A stretch of DNA of 64,000 bases from Eubacteriales bacterium (GTDB lineage: Bacteria > Bacillota > Clostridia > Lachnospirales > Lachnospiraceae), in contig JAUNPU010000011.1 in assembly GCA_030536555.1 (NCBI GenBank), forward strand, positions 36,572-100,571. Reading direction: 5' to 3'. Shown in pieces: positions 10,810-18,891 of the stretch (within the stretch, counting starts at the first letter, position 1; each line of letters opens with the position of its first letter). The notes under the pieces are model-generated. The model was not told the origin of the DNA. It saw only the letters and a list, made by a program, of their open reading frames with translations, and did not search any database. The position numbers were made by a program, and so were the translations under genes.

Positions 10810-11179
10810 CAAACTTTTGGGAATGGTAGGTATACAAATAAAAGAAAATGGTTTTTTAGGGGGGCCTGCCAGGAATGGCTCCTGGCAGGTATGAGTATGA
10901 AAAAGCTTTAAAATTTCAAGTATTCACTTGAAACAAAGGCTCATTACCCTTTCGGATAATGTACTTAAAGTATAAAAATTAATTGTGTCAAAAGTGTGTC
11001 GCCGTCATAAAAAAAATATAAACAAAATAAAAAATAAAAAAACCCTTTAAAAATGCGGCATGTTTGTATATAATATAATGGATTGGAGTATGCTTTGCGT
11101 TTGACGCAGATGCAGAGTGTACTTGCGCACGAAGTGTGAAAGACAAGGGATCCGTAAGGAACAAACAGGAGGAACAAGC
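10810..11179. other. 370-nt AT-rich intergenic region before mreB
   Basis: I see no gene here. It holds a perfect 9-bp hairpin (CCTGCCAGG at 10865-10873, complement at 10881-10889), a second inverted repeat (TTTCAAGT-attc-ACTTGAAA, 10914-10933) and a strongly A-rich stretch at about 11008-11050, followed by the probable mreB promoter. Confidence 0.6.
11046..11079 (+). promoter_or_regulatory. Probable mreB promoter
   Basis: TATAAT occurs twice in tandem (11069-11074 and 11074-11079). A weak -35 (TTTAAA, 11046-11051) sits 17 bp before the first one. The predicted 5' leader is about 100 nt. Confidence 0.5.
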
Positions 11180-12184
11180 ATGTTAGTGTCTCATGACATC
11201 GGTATCGACTTAGGTACCGCGAGCATTTTGGTATATATAAAGGGTAAGGGCGTGGTGCTGAAGGAACCGTCCGTAGTTGCAATCGACCGTGATTCCAACA
11301 AGATTCTGGCAATCGGTGAGGAAGCACGTCTGATGATCGGAAGAACTCCGGGCAACATCATTGCAGTGAGACCGTTGCGTCAGGGTGTTATCTCTGATTA
11401 TACGGTTACTGAGAAGATGTTAAAGTATTTCATCAACAAGGCAGTGGGCAAGAGAACTCTGCGCAAGCCGCGTATTGCGGTCTGCATCCCGAGCGGCGCG
11501 ACGGAAGTAGAGAAGAAGGCTGTGGAGGACGCAACCTATCAGGCAGGCGCAAGAGACGTGTCCATTATCGAGGAGCCGGTTGCAGCGGCAATCGGTGCGG
11601 GAATCGATATTTCCAAGGCATGTGGTAATATGATCGTTGATATCGGTGGCGGTACTGCGGATATTGCGGTAATCTCTCTGGGTGGTACGGTTGTAAGCAC
11701 CTCTATTAAGATTGCCGGTGATGACTTCGATGAGGCGCTGGTCCGCTACATGAGAAAGAAGCACAATCTGCTGATTGGTGAGAGAACCGCAGAGGAGATC
11801 AAAATCAACATCGGTGCTGCTTACCGCAGACCGGAGGTGCTGACCATGGAGGTACGCGGACGTAATCTGGTGACCGGTCTTCCGAAGACGGTTGTGGTTA
11901 CCTCAGATGAGACACTGGATGCGCTGAAGGATCCGGCGAATCAGATTGTGGATGCGGTACACAACGTACTGGAGCGCACCCCACCGGAGCTGGCAGCAGA
12001 TATTTTCGACCGCGGTATCGTGATGACCGGCGGTGGCTCTCTGCTGAACGGTCTGGATCAGCTGATCGAGGAGAAGACCGGTATTACCACCATGGTTGCT
12101 GAGGATCCGCTGACTGCAGTGGCAATCGGTACCGGTAAGTTCATCGAGTTCCAGCACGGCGACGGAAAGCCGCAGGAGTACTAA
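11180..12184 (+). CDS. mreB: Rod-shape-determining protein MreB (MreB/Mbl family)
   Basis: A 334-residue bacterial actin homologue that polymerises on the inner face of the membrane and positions the peptidoglycan elongation machinery. Family signatures are visible: IDLGTAS near the N terminus (phosphate 1 loop), VDIGGGTADIAV in the middle (phosphate 2 loop) and MTGGGSLLNGLD near the C terminus (adenosine site). The length is usual for the family. I chose the ATG at 11180 because AGGAGG (11167-11172) sits 7 nt upstream and the protein then begins directly with the conserved fold; an in-frame upstream extension has no ribosome-binding site. It stands alone, not next to mreCD, so it could be the paralogue Mbl rather than MreB proper. 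Confidence 0.93.
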   Translation: MLVSHDIGIDLGTASILVYIKGKGVVLKEPSVVAIDRDSNKILAIGEEARLMIGRTPGNIIAVRPLRQGVISDYTVTEKMLKYFINKAVGKRTLRKPRIAVCIPSGATEVEKKAVEDATYQAGARDVSIIEEPVAAAIGAGIDISKACGNMIVDIGGGTADIAVISLGGTVVSTSIKIAGDDFDEALVRYMRKKHNLLIGERTAEEIKINIGAAYRRPEVLTMEVRGRNLVTGLPKTVVVTSDETLDALKDPANQIVDAVHNVLERTPPELAADIFDRGIVMTGGGSLLNGLDQLIEEKTGITTMVAEDPLTAVAIGTGKFIEFQHGDGKPQEY

Positions 12185-12213
12185 GAAGAGCAGATAATTC
12201 GTGATTGTGGATG

Positions 12214-12245
12214 AAAGTCTCGCGTCCTGACGGCGCGGGACTTTT
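12214..12245 (+). terminator. Intrinsic terminator after mreB
   Basis: The stem AAAGTCTCGCG (12214-12224) pairs with CGCGGGACTTT (12234-12244), allowing one G-T pair, and ends in a short T tract. Confidence 0.75.
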
Positions 12246-12318
12246 CTGCGCATAGGGCAGAGGTTATAGAGCAAGGGCATAATATGCAGATACAGAAGCG
12301 GACTTGGGAGCAGGAGAC

Positions 12319-14670
12319 ATGGCGACAGTAAAAGGCTACATTGAGAAAATTAAATTCCGGAATGAGGAAAACGGCTATTCCATCTTGAGCATCAGCGCGG
12401 ATCCGGACGGAGATGAGTTCGTGCTGGTCGGCACCTTTCCCTACATCAGTGAGGGGGATATGATCGAAGCCAGCGGCAGGATGATCGAGCATCCCATTTA
12501 CGGAGAGCAGATTCAGGTGGAGAGCTACGAGCTGAAGGCGCCGGAGGATACGGCGTCCATGGAGCGGTATCTTGGATCCGGCGCTATCAAGGGCGTGGGG
12601 ACTGCACTGGCAGCCCGGATCGTGCGCAGATTCAAGGCAGATACCTTCCGGGTGATTGAGGAGGAGCCGGAGCGTCTGGCGGAGGTCAAGGGCATCAGCG
12701 AGAAGATGGCGATGGCCATATCCGAGCAGATGGAGTCCAAGCGGGAACTGCGTCAGGCGATGATGTTCCTGCAGGAGTACGGGATCTCCATGAATCTGGC
12801 ACTGAAGATCTACAATGAATACGGTCCCCGCATGTACGGAATCATCAAGGAGAATCCTTATAAGCTGGCAGATGATATTCAGGGTGTCGGGTTCAAGATG
12901 GCAGATGAGATTGCCCAGAAGGTCGGGATTTTCACGGATTCGGACTACCGGATCCGCAGCGGTATCTTCTACACGCTGCTGCAGGCGGTGGCAGGCGGAC
13001 ACACCTATATGCCACAGGAGGAGCTGCTACGCAATGCCGCAGACCTGCTTCATGTGGACCCGGAGGTGATGGAGAAGCACCTGATGGACCTGCAGATGGA
13101 GAAGAAGATCGTGGTGAAGATCGACGAAGACCGGGCAGGGCAGCCGCAGACCGGGCAGACACAGGCAGGGCAGCTGCGGGCAGAAGGGGCGCAGGCGGAG
13201 ATGGGGCAGTCGCAGTCAGACGAAGACCGACCGCATACACGGCATATCTATGCTTCTCAGTATTACTATACGGAGCTGAATGCGGCAAGGATGCTGCACG
13301 ATTTGAATATCCGCGGTTCCAGACCGGAGGCGGAGATCAGGAAAACGCTGGAGCAGATCTGTGCACAAGAGCAGATCGAGCCGGACGAGCTGCAGATTCA
13401 GGCGGTGATCGAGGCGGTCAACAGCGGACTTCTGATTATCACCGGCGGACCCGGTACCGGTAAGACGACTACCATCAATACCATTATCCGGTATTTTGAG
13501 CAGGAGGAGATGGAGATCCTGCTGGCAGCACCTACCGGGCGGGCGGCGAAGCGTATGACGGAGGCAACCGGCTATGAGGCGCGGACCATTCACCGGCTGC
13601 TGGAGCTGACGGGGGTGCCGACCGATGACGGGGACACGTCCGGCATGCATTTTGAGCGAAATGAGGAGAATCCGCTGGACGCAGACGCTATCATCATCGA
13701 TGAGACCTCCATGGTGGACATTCACCTGATGCAGGCGCTTTTGCGGGCGGTAAATCCGGGGACAAGACTGATTCTGGTGGGAGACGTGAACCAGCTTCCC
13801 AGCGTGGGACCGGGCAATGTGCTGCGGGACATGATTGATTCCGGCAGCTTCAATGTGGTCCGGCTGACCCATATTTTCCGGCAGGCGGCGGAGAGCGATA
13901 TCATTGTCAATGCCCATAAGATTAATGACGGAGAGCAGATTCCGCTGGCAAAGCGCAGCAACGACTTTCTGTTTATTCGCCGAGACCATCCGGATGCCAT
14001 TATCAGTGCCATGATCACGCTGGTGAAGGAGAAGCTGCCGGGATATGTGCATGCGGACCCATTTGATATCCAGATCATGACGCCCATGCGGAAAGGGGCG
14101 CTGGGGGTGGAGCGGCTGAACGGCATTCTGCAGGAATATCTGAATCCGAAGGATGCTTCCAAGGCGGAGAAGGAGTCATGTGGCAGTATCTACCGGGTTG
14201 GTGATAAGGTTATGCAGATTAAGAACAACTACCAGATTGAGTGGGAGATCCGCAATCATTACGGGATTCCGGTGGATTCGGGGATGGGCGTGTTCAACGG
14301 GGATATCGGGATCATCCGGGAGATCAATCTGTTTGCGGAGGAGCTGACGGTAGAGTTTGATGAGGGAAAGATGGTGGACTACTCCTTCAAGCAGTTGGAG
14401 GAGCTGGAGCTGGCTTATGCTATCACGATTCATAAGTCCCAGGGAAGCGAGTATCCGGCGGTTGTCATTCCGATTCATTCCGGTCCCAGAATGCTGATGA
14501 CACGGAATCTGATCTACACGGCGGTGACCAGAGCCAGAAACTGCGTCTGCCTGGTGGGAGTTCCGGAGACCTTTCAGGGGATGGTCAACAATGAGGTGGA
14601 GCAGCGCCGCTACACGGGGCTTAAAACCCGCATACGGGAAGTGCAGGAGTTGCAGGAAGGCGGGAACTGA
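12319..14670 (+). CDS. recD2: ATP-dependent DNA helicase RecD2 (RecD/TraA type)
   Basis: A 783-residue superfamily 1 5'-to-3' DNA helicase of the RecBC-independent RecD2 class, acting in DNA repair and replication-fork maintenance. The N-terminal half has helix-hairpin-helix repeats (GAIKGVGTALAARIV, EVKGISEKMA, DIQGVGFKMADEI). The motor shows Walker A GGPGTGKTT near residue 375, Walker B IIIDETSMVD near 457, and a C-terminal UvrD-like motif TIHKSQGSEYPAV near 703. A Gln/Gly/Ala-rich insertion of about 40 residues (roughly 270-310) looks like a disordered linker. I chose ATG 12319 because GGGAG at 12306-12310 gives an 8-nt spacing; a TTG at 12304 lacks such a site. comF follows. Confidence 0.93.
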   Translation: MATVKGYIEKIKFRNEENGYSILSISADPDGDEFVLVGTFPYISEGDMIEASGRMIEHPIYGEQIQVESYELKAPEDTASMERYLGSGAIKGVGTALAARIVRRFKADTFRVIEEEPERLAEVKGISEKMAMAISEQMESKRELRQAMMFLQEYGISMNLALKIYNEYGPRMYGIIKENPYKLADDIQGVGFKMADEIAQKVGIFTDSDYRIRSGIFYTLLQAVAGGHTYMPQEELLRNAADLLHVDPEVMEKHLMDLQMEKKIVVKIDEDRAGQPQTGQTQAGQLRAEGAQAEMGQSQSDEDRPHTRHIYASQYYYTELNAARMLHDLNIRGSRPEAEIRKTLEQICAQEQIEPDELQIQAVIEAVNSGLLIITGGPGTGKTTTINTIIRYFEQEEMEILLAAPTGRAAKRMTEATGYEARTIHRLLELTGVPTDDGDTSGMHFERNEENPLDADAIIIDETSMVDIHLMQALLRAVNPGTRLILVGDVNQLPSVGPGNVLRDMIDSGSFNVVRLTHIFRQAAESDIIVNAHKINDGEQIPLAKRSNDFLFIRRDHPDAIISAMITLVKEKLPGYVHADPFDIQIMTPMRKGALGVERLNGILQEYLNPKDASKAEKESCGSIYRVGDKVMQIKNNYQIEWEIRNHYGIPVDSGMGVFNGDIGIIREINLFAEELTVEFDEGKMVDYSFKQLEELELAYAITIHKSQGSEYPAVVIPIHSGPRMLMTRNLIYTAVTRARNCVCLVGVPETFQGMVNNEVEQRRYTGLKTRIREVQELQEGGN

Positions 14671-14684
14671 GACTGTATGTGCAG

Positions 14685-14724
14685 CATGAGAAAGTATGAG
14701 AAAGCATGAGACGGCATGAGACAG
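14685..14724 (+). repeat. Four tandem 10-bp repeats (CATGAGAAAG-like)
   Basis: Units CATGAGAAAG, TATGAGAAAG, CATGAGACGG and CATGAGACAG lie head to tail between the recD2 stop and the comF ribosome-binding site. They are short enough to vary by replication slippage. No function is evident. Confidence 0.8.
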
Positions 14725-14767
14725 CAGAAGGGGAACGCCTGGCAGTGAGAAGGACGGAGGGATTACA

Positions 14768-15490
14768 ATCGGCAATTACAGTGTTATTGATCTGCTGTTT
14801 CCGCGCCGGTGTCCGGTCTGCGGAGACATTGTGCAGCCCCAGGGGGCGCTGATCTGTCCGGCCTGCCTGCCGAAGCTTTCGCCGGTCCGCCAGCCGGCAT
14901 GCAGGAAATGCGGCAAGGAGGTAGTGGGAGAGCATGCGGAGTATTGCCCGGACTGTATGCGGCATCAGCGCAGCTTTGAGTCCGGCGTGGCATTGTTCAA
15001 CTACAACGAGGCGGCACGGGCATCCATGGTGGCAGTCAAGTATAAGAACAGGCGGGAATATCTGGACTTCTATGCGGAGGCGGCAGACTACCGGTTCCGG
15101 AGAACGGTGGCCGGATGGCAGGCGGATGCGCTGATCCCGGTGCCGGTGCATCCTTCCAGAAGACGGACCCGCGGCTTCAACCAGGCGGAGGAGCTGGCGA
15201 AGCGGCTGGGGAGGCGGTGGAAGATTCCGGTGGAGACGGAACTTCTGATTCGCTGCAGGAAGACGGCGCCTCAGCGGGAGCTGAATCCACAGGAGCGGTT
15301 AAAGAATCTGCAGAAGGCATTTGCTGTCCATCCGTCAGGAGCCGCCCGCGGCAGCATTCCGCAGCGGGTAATCCTGGTGGACGACATTTATACCACGGGC
15401 AGTACCATGGAGGCGTGTACGCGCGTGCTGAAAGAGGCGGGTGTGCAGGAGGTGCATTTTATTGTGCTCTGCATCGGGGAAGGAAGATAG
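14768..15490 (+). CDS. comF: ComF family amidophosphoribosyltransferase-like protein
   Basis: The product has an N-terminal zinc-binding module with Cys pairs (FPRRCPVCGD, ICPAC, CRKCG, YCPDC) and a C-terminal phosphoribosyltransferase domain with the PRPP loop VILVDDIYTTGST near the end. ComF proteins are needed for DNA uptake in naturally competent relatives; in other species the role is unclear. The start is the odd point. The first zinc motif (CPVC) is encoded upstream of the first ATG/GTG/TTG in frame (GTG 14831). The frame is open back to a stop at 14717 without a standard start codon. GGAGG at 14756-14760 is correctly spaced only for ATC at 14768, giving about 240 residues, the usual ComF length. 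A rare start codon or a sequence error are both possible. Confidence 0.82.
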   Translation: MGNYSVIDLLFPRRCPVCGDIVQPQGALICPACLPKLSPVRQPACRKCGKEVVGEHAEYCPDCMRHQRSFESGVALFNYNEAARASMVAVKYKNRREYLDFYAEAADYRFRRTVAGWQADALIPVPVHPSRRRTRGFNQAEELAKRLGRRWKIPVETELLIRCRKTAPQRELNPQERLKNLQKAFAVHPSGAARGSIPQRVILVDDIYTTGSTMEACTRVLKEAGVQEVHFIVLCIGEGR

Positions 15491-15525
15491 GGGCAGACGG
15501 CATCAGAATATTTGAAAAAAATATG

Positions 15526-15554
15526 TTGACGTCTGTTTCCTGTTGTGATATAGT
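15526..15554 (+). promoter_or_regulatory. Promoter of the rpmG-secE-nusG-rplK-rplA operon
   Basis: TTGACG (15526-15531), a 17-bp spacer, then TATAGT (15549-15554). This is near consensus and followed by a leader of about 110 nt. Confidence 0.85.
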
Positions 15555-15670
15555 GGTATGGCGAATGGAAGAGCTTAGGTCTTTTTTTTATGCTCAAATT
15601 CAGTCACTTCGATTGACACGAGCTGGAAGGAAGTCCGAAAACAACTAAAAATCAAGTGGAGGTGGAAGTC

Positions 15671-15820
15671 GTGCGCACAAGAATTACACTGGCATGTACA
15701 GAATGCAAGCAACGTAACTACAACATGACGAAGGATAAGAAGACCCATCCGGATCGCATGGAAACAAAAAAGTATTGTAGATTCTGCAAAACTCATACTT
15801 TACACAAAGAGACCAAATAA
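15671..15820 (+). CDS. rpmG: 50S ribosomal protein L33
   Basis: A 49-residue basic protein of the large ribosomal subunit. Two cysteine pairs (ACTEC and YCRFC) mark the zinc-binding C+ form. It starts with GTG, preceded by GGAGG at 15658-15662 with 8-nt spacing. It is the first gene of the classical rpmG-secE-nusG-rplK-rplA operon, 12 nt before secE. Confidence 0.95.
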   Translation: MRTRITLACTECKQRNYNMTKDKKTHPDRMETKKYCRFCKTHTLHKETK

Positions 15821-15832
15821 GGAGTGTGAATT

Positions 15833-16039
15833 ATGGGAGAAGCTACAGGAACTGAGAAGGCTCCGAAAAAGAGTTTTTTCAAGGGTTTAAAAGCTGAGTT
15901 CAAAAAAATCGTATGGCCTGATCAGGAGAAGGTCGGCAAGCAGACCGCTGCAGTACTTGCAGTATCCATTGCACTGGGAGCTATCATCGCAGTCCTGGAT
16001 TTCATCATCAAATGGGGCCTCAGCTTCATCATTAAGTAA
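15833..16039 (+). CDS. secE: Preprotein translocase subunit SecE
   Basis: A 68-residue subunit of the SecYEG channel. It has a charged amphipathic N-terminal part containing the conserved FKKIVWPDQEKV motif, then one transmembrane helix (AVLAVSIALGAIIAVLDFII). The size and single-span architecture are typical of Gram-positive SecE. GGAG at 15821 precedes the ATG. It sits between rpmG and nusG, the standard order. Confidence 0.95.
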   Translation: MGEATGTEKAPKKSFFKGLKAEFKKIVWPDQEKVGKQTAAVLAVSIALGAIIAVLDFIIKWGLSFIIK

Positions 16040-16054
16040 GGCGAGGGTGATACT

Positions 16055-16570
16055 ATGTCAGAAGCAAAGTGGTATGTAGTTCATACCTATTCAGGCTACG
16101 AGAACAAGGTTAAAGTGGACATTGAGAAGACGATTGAGAACCGTAACCTTCAGGACCAGATTCTGGAAGTTTCTGTTCCGATGCTGGAGGTATCCGAGCT
16201 GAAAAACGGCGTGGAGAAGCTGGCAGACAAGAAGATGTTCCCGGGATATGTACTGATCCATATGATCATGAATGATGATACATGGTATGTAGTGCGTAAT
16301 ACCCGCGGTGTTACCGGATTCGTAGGACCGGGTTCCAAACCTGTACCTTTAAGCGAAGCAGAGATGGAAAGTCTTGGATTCGGCAAGCGAGAGGTGATCG
16401 CAGACCTTGCAGTAGGCGATACCATCGTGGTTACCGCTGGTGCCTGGAAAGACACCATTGGAGCAATCAAGTCCATCAATGAAAGCAAGAAAACTCTTAC
16501 AATCAATGTTGAGATGTTCGGCCGTGAGACACCGGTTGAACTGAACTTCACAGAAGTGAAGCACATGTAA
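16055..16570 (+). CDS. nusG: Transcription termination/antitermination factor NusG
   Basis: A 171-residue elongation factor that binds RNA polymerase and links transcription to Rho or the ribosome. The N-terminal NGN domain begins KWYVVHTYSGYENKVK and contains FPGYVLIHM and VRNTRGVTGFVGPG. The C-terminal KOW domain follows (VGDTIVVTAGAWKDTIGAIKSIN). It ends 146 nt before rplK, and that gap holds a ribosomal protein L1 target. Confidence 0.96.
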   Translation: MSEAKWYVVHTYSGYENKVKVDIEKTIENRNLQDQILEVSVPMLEVSELKNGVEKLADKKMFPGYVLIHMIMNDDTWYVVRNTRGVTGFVGPGSKPVPLSEAEMESLGFGKREVIADLAVGDTIVVTAGAWKDTIGAIKSINESKKTLTINVEMFGRETPVELNFTEVKHM

Positions 16571-16669
16571 CAATGAGACGGACCGGCCCACAAAACCGGT
16601 CACGGCGCACCGTGTGCCGAAGCAGTGAGACAGGCTGCCGGCGATTAAGGATGAGCGGTGTGTCGGCTC

Positions 16670-16697
16670 GTGGGAGGGACATCCCCGACAATACCAC
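16670..16697 (+). promoter_or_regulatory. Ribosomal protein L1 binding-site mimic before rplK
   Basis: The 28-nt element begins GTGGGAGG and ends GACAATACCAC. The ends pair (GTGG with CCAC), and a small GGGA/TCCC hairpin sits inside. It copies the L1 site of 23S rRNA helix 76, where the conserved strands read GUGGGAGG and AAUACCAC. In bacteria L1 represses its own operon by binding such a site in the rplK leader. An identical copy precedes rplA. The remaining 16571-16669 segment is leader RNA without a gene. Confidence 0.85.
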
Positions 16698-16716
16698 ATT
16701 ATAGGAGGTCATTATT

Positions 16717-17142
16717 ATGGCAAAGAAAGTAACTGGTTACATCAAATTACAGATTCCGGCAGGCAAGGCTACCCCGGCTCCGCCAGTTGGTCCGGCTCTG
16801 GGTCAGCACGGCGTTAATATCGTACAGTTTACCAAAGAGTTCAACGCAAGAACCGCAGACAAGGGTGATCTGATCATCCCGGTAGTTATCACTGTATATG
16901 CAGATAGAAGCTTCAGCTTCATCACCAAGACTCCGCCTGCAGCAGTTCTGTTAAAGAAGGCATGTAAGCTGAAATCTGGTTCCGCAGCTCCGAACAAGAC
17001 CAAAGTAGCTACCATCTCTAAGGAAGATCTGCAGAAGATCGCTGAGACCAAGATGCCTGACTTAAACGCAGCAAGCATCGAAGCAGCTATGAGCATGATC
17101 GCTGGTACTGCAAGAAGTATGGGTATCACCGTAGAGGAGTAG
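16717..17142 (+). CDS. rplK: 50S ribosomal protein L11
   Basis: A 141-residue component of the GTPase-associated centre of the ribosome. The N-terminal domain ([33 protein letters not shown]) and the rRNA-binding C-terminal domain ([10 protein letters not shown]) are both complete. AGGAGG stands 7 nt before the ATG, directly after the L1-binding-site mimic, so bound L1 would occlude initiation. Confidence 0.97.
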   Translation: MAKKVTGYIKLQIPAGKATPAPPVGPALGQHGVNIVQFTKEFNARTADKGDLIIPVVITVYADRSFSFITKTPPAAVLLKKACKLKSGSAAPNKTKVATISKEDLQKIAETKMPDLNAASIEAAMSMIAGTARSMGITVEE

Positions 17143-17149
17143 GCATTGA

Positions 17150-17232
17150 GCACTTAGCGAGGTGTTTTCGAGCTTAGTGCGAAAGCCGTTCGTGAATCTT
17201 AGCGAGGTATTTTCGAGCTTAGATGAACGAAC
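17150..17232 (+). repeat. Two near-identical structured repeats between rplK and rplA
   Basis: A 25-nt unit beginning CTTAGCGAGGT and ending CGAGCTTAG occurs twice (about 17153-17177 and 17198-17222). Each copy lies inside a hairpin. Copy one pairs GCACT/AGTGC around AGC/GCT with a T-T mismatch. Copy two pairs GTTCGT/ACGAAC, then a tandem GA/GA internal loop, ATCT/AGAT, a T-T mismatch, and AGC/GCT. The shared internal mismatch and differing outer arms suggest a dispersed structured repeat. Confidence 0.8.
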
Positions 17233-17279
17233 TACCTTGATTACAGTATATTATTTAGAGATGAAACTTGAAACGTGAC

Positions 17280-17307
17280 GTGGGAGGGACATCCCCGACA
17301 ATACCAC
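17280..17307 (+). promoter_or_regulatory. Second L1 binding-site mimic, before rplA
   Basis: A 28-nt exact copy of the element at 16670-16697, placed one nucleotide before the AGGAGG of rplA. It would let L1 repress its own cistron directly in addition to rplK. Confidence 0.83.
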
Positions 17308-17323
17308 TAGGAGGTTATTTATT

Positions 17324-18019
17324 ATGAAACATGGAAAAAGATACGTAGAAGCGGCTAAATCTGTAGACCGCGCTACTCTTTATGATGCAGCAGACGCTAT
17401 CGCATTAGTGAAGAAAACTGCAGTTGCTAAATTTGATGAAACCATTGAAGCTCATATCAGAACCGGTTGTGACGGACGTCATGCTGATCAGCAGATCCGT
17501 GGTGCAGTAGTTCTGCCGCACGGTACCGGTAAGGTTGTCAGAATCCTGGTATTTGCAAAGGGCGTTAAGGCTGACGAGGCTCAGGCTGCCGGTGCAGATT
17601 ACGTAGGAGCTGAGGAACTGATTCCGAAGATCCAGAACGAAGGTTGGTTAGATTTCGACGTTGTTGTAGCTACCCCGGATATGATGGGCGTTGTTGGTCG
17701 TCTGGGTCGTGTACTTGGACCGAAGGGCTTAATGCCGAACCCGAAGGCTGGTACCGTAACCATGGACGTAACCAAGGCTATCAACGATATCAAGGCTGGT
17801 AAGATTGAGTACAGACTTGACAAGACCAATATCATCCACGTGCCAGTTGGTAAAGCTTCTTTCACAGAAGAACAGTTAGCGGACAACTTCCAGACGCTTA
17901 TGGATGCAATCAACAAAGCAAAACCGGCTACCTTAAAGGGTACTTACATTAAGAGCGCAACCCTGACCTCTACCATGGGCCCGGGCGTTAAGCTGAATGT
18001 AGTAAAATTAATGGCGTAA
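17324..18019 (+). CDS. rplA: 50S ribosomal protein L1
   Basis: A 231-residue protein of the ribosomal L1 stalk and translational repressor of its own operon. Conserved blocks are visible: [36 protein letters not shown] and the C-terminal [11 protein letters not shown]. The length is normal. The AGGAGG site is adjacent to the duplicated L1 target, which supports autogenous control. Confidence 0.97.
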   Translation: MKHGKRYVEAAKSVDRATLYDAADAIALVKKTAVAKFDETIEAHIRTGCDGRHADQQIRGAVVLPHGTGKVVRILVFAKGVKADEAQAAGADYVGAEELIPKIQNEGWLDFDVVVATPDMMGVVGRLGRVLGPKGLMPNPKAGTVTMDVTKAINDIKAGKIEYRLDKTNIIHVPVGKASFTEEQLADNFQTLMDAINKAKPATLKGTYIKSATLTSTMGPGVKLNVVKLMA

Positions 18020-18034
18020 GGTTTGAATTTTTGA

Positions 18035-18063
18035 TTGACAAACCAAATATAGTATGCTATCAT
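18035..18063 (+). promoter_or_regulatory. rplJL promoter
   Basis: TTGACA (18035-18040), a 17-bp spacer, then TATCAT (18058-18063). It lies just after the rplA stop and gives rplJL its own transcript. Confidence 0.8.
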
Positions 18064-18069
18064 ACACAA

Positions 18070-18191
18070 GTATTGACTGCCGAAGACAGCAGGTGCCGCA
18101 AGGCGTAAGTTGAACACACCTGCCGAGGAACATACAATTTCTTTATGATGAATTTGTAGAACCTCTCTGTCCCAGGACAGAGAGGTTTTTT
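18070..18191 (+). promoter_or_regulatory. L10 leader RNA with intrinsic terminator (attenuator)
   Basis: The leader contains the paired blocks AGGTG...CACCT around a GCCGCAAGGCG hairpin, the layout of the ribosomal protein L10 leader found in Firmicutes. It ends in a strong stem, CCTCTCTGTCC (18162-18172) with its complement (18175-18185), followed by six T. Excess L10-L7/L12 complex binding the leader is known to favour termination in this family. The rplJ start is 39 nt downstream. Confidence 0.82.
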
Positions 18192-18229
18192 CCTTGCAGT
18201 CTCCAAAATAAAACAGGAGGTAGATATTC

Positions 18230-18730
18230 ATGGCAAAAGTTGAGTTAAAACAGCCTATCGTAGCAGAGATCTCTGAACTGCTGAACGGCGCTGCAACTGC
18301 AGTAGTGGTTGACTATCGTGGTCTGACCGTTGCTCAGGATACCGAGCTGCGTAAACAGTTAAGAGAAGCTGGTGTTTCTTACAAAGTATATAAGAACACC
18401 ATGATCAAGCGTGCTGCTGAAGGTACTGATTTTGCTGCCCTGGATCCGCACTTAGAGGGACCGACCGCAATCGCAGTATCCAAAGAAGACGCAACCGCTC
18501 CGGCAAGAATCTTAGCAGAGTTCGCTAAGAAAGCTGACAAGCTGGAAATCAAGGGCGGTGTCGTAGAAGGCACCTACTATGATGCTAAGGGAATGCAGGT
18601 TATCGCAACCATCCCGTCCAGAGAAGTTCTTCTGGGCAGATTGCTGGGCAGCATGCAGTCTCCGATTGCAAACTTCGCTCGTGTGCTTAATCAGATCGCT
18701 GAGAAGCAGGGCGAGACCGCAGAGGCATAA
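18230..18730 (+). CDS. rplJ: 50S ribosomal protein L10
   Basis: A 166-residue base of the ribosomal stalk that carries L7/L12 dimers. Recognisable blocks are VVDYRGLTVAQDTELRKQLREAGV, YKVYKNTMIKRA and the C-terminal helix NFARVLNQIAEKQGE that binds L7/L12. AGGAGG precedes the ATG. It lies behind the L10 leader attenuator and is followed by rplL. Confidence 0.97.
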   Translation: MAKVELKQPIVAEISELLNGAATAVVVDYRGLTVAQDTELRKQLREAGVSYKVYKNTMIKRAAEGTDFAALDPHLEGPTAIAVSKEDATAPARILAEFAKKADKLEIKGGVVEGTYYDAKGMQVIATIPSREVLLGRLLGSMQSPIANFARVLNQIAEKQGETAEA

Positions 18731-18796
18731 TTTGCTTAATGAAGAGCTGCCACAGGCGGCGATGAGTTTAGCAAATTAGCCGTTCGACGACCACCG

Positions 18797-18833
18797 GGAG
18801 TCGAACTTCCATCAAGGAGTCGAACTTCCATCA
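18797..18833 (+). repeat. Tandem 18-nt repeat in the rplJ-rplL spacer
   Basis: GGAGTCGAACTTCCATCA occurs twice (18797-18814 and 18816-18833). Each copy can form a small GGAG/CTTCC hairpin. The spacer (18731-18891) contains no gene. The complementary strand resembles a tRNA T-arm but no tRNA can be folded around it. Confidence 0.75.
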
Positions 18834-18891
18834 GGACACAAGATCCTTAACAAAGAAAATTTATAAAATATTTAAAATGGAGGAAATTAAA

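Noticed and set aside
18785..18833. tRNA-like sequence (GTTCGACTCC on the minus strand) in the rplJ-rplL spacer
   Set aside because: Only a T-arm-like fragment occurs, duplicated in tandem; no acceptor, D or anticodon arms can be found.
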